Shown: positions 1 through 9,787 of the stretch, one piece after another
Layout of the letters: each line of letters starts with the position of its first letter
How positions within the stretch are numbered: the first letter of the stretch is position 1
From: Hirsutella rhossiliensis
Lineage: Eukaryota > Ascomycota > Sordariomycetes > Hypocreales > Ophiocordycipitaceae
DNA length: 64,000 nt
Assembly: GCF_020360975.1 (NCBI RefSeq)
Contig: NW_025408668.1
Coordinates: 7,254,001-7,318,000, forward strand
Reading direction: 5' to 3'
Notes under the pieces: generated by a model
Database searches by the model: none
Told to the model about the DNA's origin: nothing
Seen by the model: only the letters and a program-made list of their open reading frames with translations
Made by a program: the position numbers and the translations under genes

Positions 1-111
1 CTCAGGAGAAGACCCTGAGCATGTTGCTTGTGTCCGTAGTCGTCTACCGCCCCAGCTCACCCATCTAGAGGATTCTTCTCGAAGAAAGAGGCCCACACCC
101 TACCTTCGAGC

Positions 112-740
112 CGACCCGGTCACGATGTAGTCCTAGAGCTTGAGAAGCCTCTTTCGCCGACAGGACCCCCATCGTACCGCACGCCCGTTAAGTATCTGCC
201 TCTAGAGAAAGAGACTGTCGATCACCTCCGGGAGATAGACTTCATCGAGCCCGATCCGAGTCCGCACGCCGCTTCTGTCCTCTTCGCTCCGAAACCGAAC
301 ACGACCGCCCGCCGCTTCTGCATCGACTACCGTTGGATGAACGATCATCTTAAAAGTCGCATCACGCCCGCTCCGTCCTCGAAGGTACTGCTTTCGGTTG
401 CCGTGAAGCTCAACGCTTCACGAAGATCGATGTGATCCAGGCCTTCCACCGTCTCCGCATGGACCCTGACTCCGAGTATTTGACCGCCTTTCGCACCCGT
501 TTCGGAACTTTCCGCTGGAAAGTCCTCCCGTTCGGTCTGAAGGTAGGTCCCGCCTGGTTCCAGCAGTTTATCAACGCGCAGCTTCACGATCTCCTCGACC
601 GGTGCGCCAGCGCCTACGCAGATGACGTCCTGATCTACTCGGATAAAGAAGAAGACCACTGGAAAGACTGTCAAGAAGTGATCTGGCGACTCCATCAGGC
701 AAACCTCCAGGAGACATCAAGAAGTCTAGATTTAACGTGA
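112..740 (+). pseudogene. Reverse transcriptase fingers/palm of element G
   Basis: From about 112 to 370 one frame gives the conserved gypsy RT entry region (LREIDFIEPDPSPHAASVLF, then FCIDYRWMN), without an ATG because it is internal to a polyprotein. After a frame change near 400 the frame from 432 continues with VIQAFHRLRM, FRWKVLPFGL and the catalytic box YADD in ASAYADDVLIYS (about 610-645). The first catalytic Asp lies just before VIQAFHR, in the sequence reading KIDVIQAF at about 423-446. A second frame change near 705-740 separates this part from the RT thumb. Both palm aspartates are intact, so the lesion is in frame, not catalysis. Confidence 0.88.
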
Positions 741-1549
741 CCAAGGTTGACTACCTCGGCGTTCTGCTTGAAGCCGGTGTGGGCCTTAGTGTCGACCCTC
801 GGAAAGTTCGATCGATACAAGACTGGAAGTTTGAGGACCTCCGAGACCGCACCGCGATCCGATCATTCGTTGGCCTATGCAACTTCATCCGTGTTTTCTG
901 CTACCACGCCTCTGGAGTGGCAGAACCCTTGAACCGGTTGCTTAAGAAGGATGTTGCCTTTGTGATGGGCCCGGAGCAACGCGAAGCATTTGATCAACTC
1001 AAGCGCCTGGCTATCGAAGCCCCGGTCCTCGCCTTCTTTAGACCAGAACTGCCGACCCGACTGGAGACCGATGCCTCCCGGAATGCCACAGCTGGTGTTC
1101 TATGGCAGGAACAGCCTGATCAGACCTGGAAGCCCGTTGGATTCTTCTCTAAGACCATGACCCCGGCCGAGCGAGCCTACCCAATCCAAGATCGAGAGCT
1201 CCTCGCCGTCGTACAGAGTCTAGAGCACTTCTACCCAGAGCTCTTAGGCCAGAAGTTCGATGTGATCACCGATCACGAAGCCTTAGTCCATTTCTCTACG
1301 CGCCTGCTCTCGGTACGACAGATCAGATGGTCCGACTTTCTCGCCCAGTTCGACATCCGTTTCCTCTACCGCCCCGGTCGACTGAACGTAGTCGCCGATG
1401 CCCTCTCCAGGAAGACAGCGGAGCTCCCTACCGTAAAGGCCCGGGAAGCCGAGGAACGCACGGTGACCCTGATCCCTCCGGAAAGGCTAGGCTTCGCGAC
1501 CGACTCTCTAGACCCTACGGCCGCCGGCAACCTGCCCTCAGAACTTTAG
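737..1549 (+). pseudogene. RT thumb and RNase H of element G
   Basis: The 270-residue frame opens with the thumb (VDYLGVLLE, then RSFVGLCNFIRVF), followed by the gypsy RNase H: LETDASRNATAGVL with the first acidic residue, KPVGFFSKTMTPAERAYPIQ, DRELLAVVQSLEHF with the Glu, ITDHEALVHF with the next Asp, and the closing RPGRLNVVADALSRK. All four RNase H acidic positions appear present. The frame ends in a stop at about 1547-1549, before the integrase zinc domain. The roughly 150 bases between them hold no recognisable motif and probably contain a frame break in the linker. Confidence 0.88.
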
Positions 1550-1696
1550 TCCCGAACCTAAGCCTACTAGACCATTAGTTCTGAGGGCCACGAGTGCCCT
1601 ACAGACCCCAGAAGACCGAGGATACAGCAGACGCCCGATCAAGACCGCCCAGAACTAGACCCGAACTCGGTCCCGAAGGGAGCCGAACTCGTTTCG

Positions 1697-2350
1697 TTGA
1701 TCCGCCAAGAGAACCTCCTCCAAGACCTCGGTACCCATGGAACACACCTGGTCGTACCAGCCCAGACCTCAGACAAGCAGACGTTTCTTCAGACCGCGCT
1801 CATTCGCGAAGCCCACGAACCCCAGATCTTCGCTCACGCCGGACAGAACAAGGTGATCAAGCTGCTCCAACGAGACTTCTACTGGCCAAGGATGAAGGAG
1901 GATATCCGTCGTTATATTCGGAACTGCCACGACTGCCGCCGCAACAAAACCCTCGAGACAAGACCCTGGACTGCTCCATCCACTGCCCGTACCGACCTCT
2001 GTTTGGGAGCACGTCGAATGTGACGGGAAGGATATGCCGAAAGACCGTTACGGATATGACTATGTTTGGACCTTCGTCTGCAAGCTAAGCCGGATTATCG
2101 CCACGCTCCCAGGAAAGAAAAACGATACGGCAGAAGTCTTAGCTAGCCGCTACTTCCGCTACCTCTATCGTTTCTTCGGTATGCCCCTCGTATGGATTTC
2201 TGACAACGCTGGACAGTTTATTTCGCCTTCCTCGCAGAGATTAACCGGCTCACGGGAACGAAGCATCGTCATGGAAGCTCCCTACACCCTCAGACCCAAG
2301 GGGGTGTAGAAGTCACAAATCAATACCTAGATCAAAAGCTACGATTCTAC
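1697..2350 (+). pseudogene. Integrase zinc-binding and catalytic core of element G
   Basis: The frame from 1697 to 2023 carries the HHCC zinc module: IREAHEPQIFAHAGQNKVI with the two His, then YIRNCHDCRRNK with the two Cys. A frame change near 2024 leads to the catalytic core (DRYGYDYVWTFVCKLSRI). The second catalytic Asp is in WISDNAGQFIS (about 2195-2225). A third frame (about 2280-2350) gives HPQTQGGVEVTNQYLDQKL with the catalytic Glu. The D,D-35-E set is therefore present but spread over three frames. Confidence 0.85.
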
Positions 2351-3196
2351 GTGACGAAGCATCAAGATAACTGGAGTTCCCTGCTGCCCGCCCTCGACTT
2401 CGCCCATAACTCGTCTTGGCACTCTTCCATCGACATGGCACCGTTAAAAGTAGCCCTAGGCCGAGATATCCGGAACCCCCTGTCACTGCCCCCGACTGAC
2501 AAGACCGCTGCCACCGGACCCGCCGCCAGAGCTAGGGAACTTGTGCAGACCGCCCAGGAAACCCAGGAAGACGCCAGGAATGCTGCCACCGCCGCTCAAG
2601 AACGTCAGAAGGAACAGGCTAATAGGAAACGACGACCAACCGACTTTGCCATCGGTGACCGAGTTTTTCTCAGCAGGAAAGGCTTCGCCACGAACGCTCC
2701 GACTACTCGGCTAGATAACCAATGGTCAGGTCCGTTCGTAATCCTGGAAGAACGCGGTCATAGCTACGCACTGCAGCTGCCCGAGTCGTACAAAATGAAG
2801 AACCTATTCCACGCCGACCGTCTTCGAAAAGCAGCCGATAACCCCTTGCCCCAGCAGATCCAGTCACCTCCGCCACCCGAGGAGATCAACGGAGAACCCG
2901 AGTGGGAGGTTGATCAAGTCCAGCAGTCTCGAGTAACCGGTAGGAGTCGACGACTGGAATACCAGGTCTTATGGAAGGGATGTGACCCTGATGAGACCTG
3001 GTACCCGGCTAGGAATTTCCGTAACGCACCAATGGCATTGAAGATTTTCCACGATGAACATCCGGACGCAGCAGGCCCACCCGTCAACCTGCAATACTGG
3101 ATCGAATGTGCTGCAGCGGAGGAGGGCTGCGAGGAACGAGACGATGACGACACAGCAGAGAAAGCCGTGAAACCAAGAACCCGCCGCCACGACTGA
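2351..3196 (+). pseudogene. Integrase C-terminus with chromodomain of element G
   Basis: This 281-residue frame continues the integrase after the catalytic Glu: FAHNSSWHSSIDMAPLKVA, a long Ala/Glu/Arg-rich helix, and the GPFVILEERG...YALQLPE segment with NLFHADRLRKA, typical of gypsy integrase tails. It ends in a chromodomain at about residues 180-240: EPEWEVDQV, LEYQVLWKGCDPDETWYPA, and a NF...ALKIFHDEHP helix. The aromatic positions of the chromodomain (W in EWEV, W in VLWKG, W in ETWYP) are present. Chromodomains of this class are thought to guide insertion to heterochromatin. The stop at 3194-3196 is the natural pol end, 40 bases before the LTR. Confidence 0.9.
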
Positions 3197-3236
3197 CTAC
3201 CTTGATACGCATATCAAGGCCTTAGACGGGGGGCAG

Positions 3237-3458
3237 TGTCACGACCCTGGGCGCCAGCGTAGAGCCGCCAGCGCAGAACCTCACCAGTGTCACGTGCCCA
3301 AGCAGCATCACGTGCCCACGCGCGACCTCGTGTCTATATAAGGGCCCGCTCGGTCGTGTAGTCTAGTCTTCCTTTCTTGCTCCTTAGCTTTGAGTCTTTG
3401 TTCATAGTGCCAATACATCTTTATAGCCGTCAAGGCTCGTATGTGCCTGGCCGTAACA
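3237..3458 (+). repeat. 3' LTR of element G
   Basis: The LTR begins TGTCACGACC right after a purine tract (GGGGGG at about 3228-3233, followed by CAG) and ends GTAACA, giving 222 bp with TG...CA termini. A TATA box (TATATAA, 3335-3341) sits mid-LTR. Two direct TCACGTG motifs lie upstream of it at 3290-3296 and 3308-3314. DNA beyond 3458 is RIP-type. The start is fixed by the purine tract and the end by the composition change. Confidence 0.85.
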
Positions 3459-4075
3459 CCTATAAGAAGAAGTTATAACTACTTATAAAAAAGGGAAGCG
3501 CTAATTAAATCTCTAGGAAAGTAGATACCTAAGCTAAATACGCTAGCTATAAGTAGTATATTAATAGCTTAATAAGCTAGTAAGAAGATTACTACTTACT
3601 ATAGGTAATATATAATAAGAAACCCTTATTAAGCTAGAAGTATAGTAATCTAGCTAAATAAAATATTAAAAAACGGCTAAAAAACTATCTAAATAAGAAA
3701 TTAAAATACCTAGCTTAGACCCTTAATTTATACCTTAAAGGAAAGTAATAATAGGCTAGGAAAAACTATTAATATAGTTACTTTATTTAAGGTAAATATA
3801 GCTATTAAAGGAACGCCGTTACTTACTAATAAATTAATATACGACTTAAGGGCCGATATTAACCTCTTTAATAACCTAAGATAGTTTTAAGAAGGAACCT
3901 TTAAGTAGGGTTCTAATAATAAAGTCTAGGTTAAAGACTAAGCTTTTAAGGTATAAGGAATAGGAATAGTAGTTATCCTTATAATAAACGGTAGAAAGAT
4001 AACTTTACTAGATACTTATTTTATCTTAGAAATACTAATAAGTATCTTCTTAGCTAGGCTAAGGATAACGGTAGG
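3459..4075 (+). pseudogene. RIP-mutated LTR-retroelement scrap with retropepsin remnant
   Basis: This stretch is A+T-rich and nearly free of CA/TG. On the plus strand, about 3805-3880 reads KGTPLLTNKLIYDLRADINL, which fits the start of a retroviral-type aspartic protease whose active-site D-S-G-A has been altered by RIP. The following 200 bases keep a compatible frame (KDAYF-type strand segments with TAG stops). No LTR is seen at either side: the left end abuts the LTR of G and the right end abuts copia A. I cannot assign it firmly to U, V, W or X. Confidence 0.45.
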
Positions 4076-4276
4076 TGTGGGAATGTAGCATATAGCTATA
4101 GTAGGATTGTAAGGGAGGTGCGCACACACGCACACGTGACCCTTAGCGTCACGTGTATGGACCTCGGGGATCCGTGTATAAAGGGCACGTAGTGTGCCCC
4201 TCATTCCCTTTCCTCCCTTCCTAGCAAGACATCTTGAATACAACCCATTGCGTTACTGCAGTACAGACCTCCGACA
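4076..4276 (+). repeat. 5' LTR of copia A
   Basis: 201 bp, starting TGTGGGAATG and ending CCGACA. It is two C shorter than the other three LTRs of this family (in the runs after GTGTG and before GACA). A TATA box (TATAAAG, 4177-4183) is followed directly by a small inverted repeat (GGGCAC/GTGCCC, about 4184-4200), likely close to the transcript start. Facing CACGTGA and TCACGTG motifs lie upstream at 4133-4139 and 4149-4155. Confidence 0.93.
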
Positions 4277-4306
4277 CTGATCAGTGATCGATTTGGTCGA
4301 TCACAG
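4277..4306 (+). promoter_or_regulatory. Presumed primer-binding site and leader hairpin of copia A
   Basis: The LTR is followed at once by CTGATCAG, an 8-base palindrome in the primer-binding position, then a perfect 8-bp hairpin (GTGATCGA/TCGATCAC, 4284-4304) with a TTTGG loop. Element C has the same CTGATCAGTGA and a hairpin in the same place with changed but still pairing bases. It does not start with TGG, so it is not a standard 3'-CCA tRNA primer site. The priming tRNA (or half-tRNA or self-priming) is unknown. Confidence 0.55.
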
Positions 4307-4523
4307 ATTGGCAAGGAAGAAGAGATAGAACGCAACCTTCGAAAGCCCAACTACCATATTCCTAGCGATATTGCCCTGGTTGGACCTAGAGGAGGTTTCT
4401 ATGCTAAGATCAAGGACTCTACGATTACCCGGACCCGGCAACCAACTAGCTCCCGGTAGGCCATTGATAGATCCTTCCAACTTCACTTAACGGTTACATT
4501 AAGTGTAAGTGCGTCCACAACGC

Positions 4524-4579
4524 CGATTCGACAACTACGTGACAGCCCTCACGATTCGACAACTACGTGACAACCCTCA
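4524..4579 (+). repeat. Tandem 28-bp duplication before gag of copia A
   Basis: Two adjacent 28-bp units (4524-4551, 4552-4579) that differ at one base (ACAGCC versus ACAACC). They sit directly upstream of the first gag ATG at 4582. B has the same pair at 23461-23516, so the duplication predates both insertions. A 7-bp hairpin (CACTTAA/TTAAGTG) lies just before it at 4484-4505. Confidence 0.85.
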
Positions 4580-4581
4580 CG

Positions 4582-6330
4582 ATGACAAGCACGACCCCAA
4601 CCCCGAACCCCGCCTCTACGAGGAACGACGCCTTCCTCGACCAAGTAAGGGAATTGGTCCAAAATCTCACGATCCCAAAGACCCAATATCAGGATATCGA
4701 TCCGACCCGATGGGAGGATGAGATCACGCCCCAAGAGGAAGATAGAATAGCTGTTATGACATATACCGCACGATTTATGTCAGAATGCGAGGAGAACGTA
4801 CACCTTCATGGCACTAATATCCTTGAATTCTTCCAGGATCACTTCCAACAGTGGACCGAGGCAACGTGGAGAAAGATGCCAAAGGAATTTCGAAGGAGCT
4901 ACGTTACCTTTTAAAGAGACGTGGTATCTATACAGGAGAAAAGGTGACCACATCATCCCACAGCTCGTCTTCCTACAGACGATCGATAACCCACCAGCCT
5001 GGCCCGACAACGAATTCATGGTAACCCAATTCGATAAAGGAACGGAGGCCTATACAAGAAAAGAGAGACGACTAACGCAGAACCCTCCCACCTCCAACAC
5101 GGCGGAGCCATCCATGCCGTTAGCCCCTATTCCGACGCTCCCTGCTCCTCCCGCTACGACAATTGCGGAACCGCCCACAACGACTGCTACGCTTCCCCAA
5201 CGAACAATACATCCTACAAGCTATCAGTTCCAGCAACAGAGCATCGTTCTAGCAGAACCCTCTTCTCCCACATCCCTCGAAGCGTACACAACGCTTCCCC
5301 CGGCCGACATCCCGAACGGCATCGTCGATGCCAACACACAACAGAAATTCACCAAGATCTGGGACAAAGAGAAGAACTATACGGGGGAACCCTATGACCT
5401 TCTCGATGATAAGCTACGCATCTTTATGAGTATCTGTTATAACATTCAGGTCAAGCCGGACCAATTCCACGCTCTTTTCCTCGAATCCTTACTGGCCGAG
5501 CCCAAACGTACTACATTGACCACATTAACTGGACCTCAACGTTCCGCAAGGCATACGATAGCATCAAGCAACATTTCGATACGGAAGTTAACCACGTTCA
5601 CTACTATACTGAATGGACGACTATTTCCTTTAACAAGCTCCGTGCCGATAATGCTACGAAATCCCTACACGAGGTTCTTCAGCTACCCTTGATAAGCTAC
5701 AGTTATGCCAACGAGCTCTTGGCAACGCGTATGCAGGAAACGTTCCACTGCGTACAACGCTTATTAATGCATGCCGCGGTGTTCCTGAACTTGAATACGC
5801 TTTATTCAAGCCCGCCGAAGGAATCGAGCCCTTTTGCAGATCTTCGCTCTTCCGTTGAGACCCATCTTGCACGCGGAATAGCGCCTCGTTATCTTCAAGG
5901 AGGCCCTCAATACCATCAAGACCTCGAGGAACCATCTGATCATATGGATCCCAATGACCACTACTATCTCGATCGAAGATACAACAACAATCGCGGAAGA
6001 TTTGGTCAGAAGGGGTATAGAAGGTATAGAGGCAACGCTCAACGAGGCAGCTACAACGCTCCACGGGGAAGCTTCAATAGTCAACGCTTTAACCGGCCAC
6101 AAGGCCGTTACGGCCACAACCACCCGTGGAATAAGAAGTGCTTCGTCTGCAATAAGGAAGGATGTTGGTCTACAAAGCACACTGCCGAGGAACGTCAAAG
6201 ATCCCGAGACCAATACGTCGCCCACTGTCACTTCATAGGGATTACCCTCCCAGGACCTTACAGCCTACGTTCTTGACTTTGAAGGTCACGAGATGGATGC
6301 CCACGATGATGCTAACGACCCTGGGACGAG
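4582..6330 (+). pseudogene. Gag (capsid and zinc knuckle) of copia A
   Basis: The best start is ATG 4582 (MTSTTPTPN...), which leads into DPTRWEDEITPQEEDRIAV and FFQDHFQQWTEATWRK. Frame changes near 4910 and 4940 lead to a Pro/Thr-rich linker and the capsid-like part (TKIWDKEKNYTGEPYDLLDD, FHALF, then in another frame KAYDSIKQHFDTEVNHVHYY). The C-terminus is Arg/Asn/Tyr-rich (NNRGRFGQKGYRRYRGN). It ends in a zinc knuckle CFVCNKEGCWSTKH (6139-6180), which is CX2CX4CX4H rather than the usual CCHC. At least two of the frame breaks (about 5475-5495 and 6245-6320) are also present in B. Confidence 0.85.
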
Positions 6331-6760
6331 GACGACAATGAAGATAATGACAACAACCCAGAACAGTGGCACACAAGCCAAATGCTCTGCCAGCAAGCCT
6401 TCAACCATCTGATCACAGGGGAAGACGTGTATAGCACCTCTCAAAACAACGCTACACCTGCTTCCCAATTCATGATAGAGGAGCGCTACTCAAGACTCTG
6501 ATTCCAGGGCATCATAATTGACACAGGCGCCGCGAAGGTTTCCACAGCTGGCTACGACCAATGCATCGCTCTACAACGAGAAGACCCTGCTATAACGCTC
6601 GATAAGACTACAGCAGGCCAAGCTTCTATCAAATTCGGCAACGGCGAAGCCATTCTATCCTCGGCTCTATCGCCCTTAAAACACCTCTCGGAAGGATCAC
6701 ATTCCATATCCTCAAGACCCCTACTCCTTCCTCCTCTCTCGCTGATATGGATCGCCTAGG
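6310..6760 (+). pseudogene. Aspartic protease of copia A, interrupted by TGA
   Basis: The frame runs through EQWHTSQMLCQQAFNHLITG to the active site IIIDTGAA, with the catalytic Asp at 6520-6522. An in-frame TGA at 6499-6501 replaces the CGA seen in B, a C-to-T change. A further indel near 6735 breaks the frame before integrase. The protein would cut the Gag-Pol polyprotein inside the virus-like particle. Its size and place, between the zinc knuckle and the HHCC integrase domain, are normal for Ty1/copia. Confidence 0.82.
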
Positions 6761-7560
6761 CATCTATTTCAACAACCTTACAGACACCATTGTCGGACGA
6801 ACAACCTCCCGGTTATCCGCAAATGGGGACATCCTGGTTCCTCCTACCTAAGACCAACGAGGCCGCTATCGCATTCCTCACGGAGAGCGAGATCCGCACT
6901 CTTCATCGTCGATTCGGGCACCCAGCGGTCCCAAGACTTCACAACCTCCTACGGCAAGCTGGCCACAACGATGTGACGATAGATATCCTAGAGAACATCT
7001 CGAGATTCTGTCATCACTGTCAAATGCACTCTCAAGCTCCAAGACGCTTCAAATTCACCCTAAAGGATGACCAGGAATTCAACTACGAAATCGTCGCTGA
7101 TGTGCTCTACCTTGGAACCCCTCAACGCCCCGTCTTGCACGTGGTAGATACAGCAACAGCGTTCCAAGCAGCCAGGTTCCTCCTATCGATGTCAGCAAAG
7201 GATACGTGGAAGCCCTCCGAGCCCTCTGGATAGACACATATCTCGGACCCCCTGATACTATCAAGCACGACGCAGGGACCAATTTTGCCTCCCTAGAGTT
7301 CCGTAACGAGGCAAAGCTTATGGGGATAACCTGCAAGCAAGTCCCTGTGGAAGCACATTGGTCCGTTGGAAAGGTTGAAAGATATCATGCCCTCTCCGCC
7401 GTGCGTTTGAGATCCTCCACGCAGAAATCGGGACCTTCACATCCCCCGAATCGATCCTTCAAATGGCTATCAAAGCCATCAACGACACAGCAGGGCCAAA
7501 TGGCATTGTCCCTACGCTCCTAGTCTTTGGCGCCTACCCTCGAATGGCGTTAGATTCGCC
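6748..7560 (+). pseudogene. Integrase of copia A
   Basis: Starts at about MDRLGIYFNNL and carries the HHCC zinc module: LHRRFGHPAV with His codons at 6904 and 6919, and RFCHHCQMH with Cys codons at 7009 and 7018. The catalytic core follows: Asp in EIVADVLYLGT (7099-7101), Asp in IKHDAGTNFAS (7269-7271) and Glu in GKVERYH (7377-7379). The D,D-35-E set is complete. Private single-base losses near 6805, 6838, 7209 and 7390 split it into several frames; B is intact at each of these places. Confidence 0.87.
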
Positions 7561-7723
7561 CCTTCTGCTACGACCCTGAAAAGGGCTGCCGCAGCCCAGA
7601 AGGCGATGAAAATGCTTCGTCAGCTCTCAGCAGAGCGGCAAGTGCAGGGCGCCTTACACACAAAGAACGGACCATCATCAACAGGCGTTATACTATCGCC
7701 CCACTGCAAAGCGAGGTCCGAGT

Positions 7724-8122
7724 GTGGAGAGAAAGCTCGGCTGGCAAGGCCCTTTTAAGATTAGTGCAATTGATGGCTCCAATGTCACAATTGATACTAT
7801 CAACGGACCCCAGACCTTCCGTTCCACCCTTGTGCAGCCTTATTTCCGCGACGAGACGACGATCCCTGCCCCCGCTGCTGCTGCTGCGGATGATTCTGAC
7901 ATTCCTGTTTCTGATCCTGCGAGCGATTCTGTTCCTGTTTCTGCCCCTGCCCCTGCCCCTGTTCCTGCTCCTAATCCCCCGGCGCCGCGCAAGCGAGGCC
8001 GCCCCCCTGGTTCGAAGAACAAGCCAAAGACGACGTTCCTAGTCAAGAAGGAAGAAGATGCCTACCAACTAGCCATCAAGCTACGGGACGAAGGCATTAT
8101 CACAACGCCAGGCACCCTTTGA
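7724..8122 (+). pseudogene. Integrase C-terminal region with Pro/Ala tract and AT-hook, copia A
   Basis: This 132-residue frame holds the end of the integrase (GWQGPFKISAIDGSNVTIDT), then a tract of Pro, Ala, Asp and Ser coded by repeated CCTG/CTGCCC units (about 7860-7980). Next comes a clear AT-hook, RKRGRPPGSKNK, at 7988-8023. AT-hooks bind the minor groove of AT-rich DNA. The same motif is at the same place in B (26926-26961) and C (47356-47391). Its position between integrase and RT suggests a part in target choice, which is inference. Confidence 0.85.
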
Positions 8123-8153
8123 GGAATCCGATAGCACGGAGATCGATGATCTA

Positions 8154-9000
8154 TTGGTACGAGGAGTGTTTAGCTTCGAACGCTACAATGAAGCAAAGCA
8201 CGGAACCATCATATCTTCCGCTCCCGCATGGTCCGCGAGGTTAAAGGCAAAGAAACCAAACCATACGAGAAGTCAAGGCTCGTGGTCCAAGGGCACAACG
8301 ACCAAGAGAAACCACCCTATTGACGCAATCCCCGACAATTCAACGCGTCAGTCAACGGCTTATTTCTGCTATCTCCCAGACCTCCTTTCTCACGGCATGA
8401 CCCTCTCTCTTCGTGACATCACACAAGCGTATCCCCAGGCGCAGACCGAACTATTCCGCACCATTCTCACGCATCTTCCCGCCGAATTAGAAGGAAGATA
8501 CCCGGAAGGAACAATCATTCGCGTTATTAAGCCCTATACGGAATTGCGGAGGCCGGAGTCCATTGGTTTCGAACCTATCACGGGCATCATGTCGATAACC
8601 TCGACATGTCCACATCAACCTACGACCTATGCTTCCTAATTACGAATAAGGGACCTGATAACTTTGGGATTGTGGGAATGCAGACTGACGATACCCTTAT
8701 GCTTGGCACACAACGTTTTTCCGCGCTAGAGGAAGCGGAACTCGTAAAGGCACAATTTCGGGCAAAGCCGAAGACAACGATGACCCCGGGTACTAGCATT
8801 GACTTCAACGGTGCAAAGATAACCTCCAAGACACCACTTTCCACAACGCTCTACTGCTTCAACAAAGGGTCAAGCAGCCAAGATCGAACCCATCGACATC
8901 AAGGCATACGATCGAGCCCAACAGTACGTGGAACAGCGTGCCCGTGGCGCGTATGTGGCTTCAATCTGTCAACCAGAGGCCTCATTCGACATCTCTATTG
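8154..9000 (+). pseudogene. Reverse transcriptase of copia A
   Basis: Motifs in order: GVFSFERYNEAKHG, YEKSRLVVQGHND (split), SLRDITQAYPQAQTELFR with the first catalytic Asp, the IRVIKP...EAGVHWFR region, and the palm box GMQTDDTLML with the Asp pair at 8687-8692. QTDD replaces the YVDD of most copia elements; C has the same. At least five single-base losses relative to B (near 8202, 8311, 8377, 8535 and 8826) and one gain (near 8787) disrupt the frame. Confidence 0.86.
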
Positions 9001-9670
9001 CTGCCCAGGTCCAAACCCCTACGGAAGAGGATTGCACGACCTCAACAAGCGGCTTCAATGGCAGAAAGACCACCAGCAGCGAGGCCTAACGTATATCCCT
9101 ATTGACCTCGCCAATGCCAAGCTTATCGTCTTTACCGACGGTTCCTTTGCGAACAATAAGGACCTATCGTCACAGCTAGGCTTCGTCATTGCCCTAGTCA
9201 ATGAGACCGAGACCGCACGTACCAAAGACCAATTCGGGATCAAGGGCAATGTCCTCCATTGGAGCTCAACGAAGTGTAAGAGGGTCACCCGAAGCGTGCT
9301 AGCATCAGAGATCTACGGCATGGTCAACGGATTCGATATTGGGATATCACTAGCAACGACGATACGGAAGATCACAGACCGCCTCAATCTTCCCCCTATC
9401 CCCCTAATCGTTTGCACCGACTCTTTTTCCCTCTACGAGTGCCTCGTTAAGCTAGGCACAACGAAGGAGAAGCGATTGATGATAGATATCATGGCCCTAC
9501 GTCAATCCTACGAAAGGCGTGAGATCACAGAAATCCGCTGGATTAACGGCGCAGACAACCCAGCAGATGCTATGACAAAGGCATCGCCTAACCGCGCCCT
9601 CGAACGCCTCGTCGATACGAATAGCCTTACGATTAGGATAGAAGGATCAGTCGAACGCCCTCCCCGCTAG
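9000..9670 (+). pseudogene. RNase H of copia A, frame intact
   Basis: A long unbroken frame covers the copia RNase H: LIVFTDGSFANNKDL with the first Asp, VTRSVLASEIYGMVN with the Glu, LIVCTDSFSLYECL with the next Asp, and the tail INGADNPADAMTKASPNRAL with the last Asp. The stop at 9668-9670 is the natural end of the polyprotein, about 120 bases before the 3' LTR. It degrades the RNA strand of the RNA-DNA hybrid during reverse transcription. Confidence 0.9.
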
Positions 9671-9694
9671 CTGCCGCTCGAACCGTCACTCTTT

Positions 9695-9722
9695 TCGCAC
9701 CCTTGCGGTCGCACCCTTGCGG
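9695..9722 (+). repeat. 14-bp tandem duplication private to copia A
   Basis: TCGCACCCTTGCGG occurs twice in tandem (9695-9708, 9709-9722) in the 3' untranslated part. B has one copy. This is one of the few A/B differences that is not a single-base homopolymer change, so it is a useful marker for telling the copies apart. Confidence 0.85.
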
Positions 9723-9787
9723 TTGCTGCTACGCTCCCGCACCTGCTGCTACTGCTGCGATTGCAGCGATAAAAGAAGATTTGCCAG

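Larger units (their letters stand above)
1..3458 (+). mobile_element. Ty3/gypsy chromovirus G, left end cut by the window, not RIP-mutated
   Basis: This is the 3' part of an LTR retrotransposon with the order RT, RNase H, integrase, chromodomain and 3' LTR, which defines a Ty3/gypsy chromovirus. Base composition is ordinary (CA and TG present), unlike the DNA that follows. The pol frame is broken several times by small indels, so the copy is probably inactive. Gag, protease and the 5' LTR lie outside the window, so no target-site duplication can be read. The right boundary is sharp: RIP-type DNA begins directly after the LTR at 3459. Confidence 0.92.

Noticed and set aside
345..695. 116-residue open frame on the minus strand
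   Set aside because: It is the complement of the G reverse transcriptase, which has strong motifs on the plus strand; the antisense protein has no recognisable feature.
1594..2088. 164-residue Arg/Pro-rich plus-strand frame
   Set aside because: Overlaps the integrase zinc module in the correct frame (1697-2023) and has only low-complexity, codon-shadow composition.
5440..5500. Programmed -1 frameshift site in gag of A and B
   Set aside because: No slippery heptamer in the right phase and no strong downstream pseudoknot seen; kept only as one option in the findings.
5806..6231. 141-residue minus-strand frame over the gag of A
   Set aside because: Shadow of the Arg/Asn/Tyr-rich gag tail and zinc knuckle; its Val/Ile/Ser-rich sequence reflects complement codon bias.
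7860..7980. Repeated CCTG/CTGCCC units as a regulatory repeat or CRISPR-like array
   Set aside because: They code for the Pro/Ala tract of the integrase tail; there are no spacers and the repeat length is irregular.
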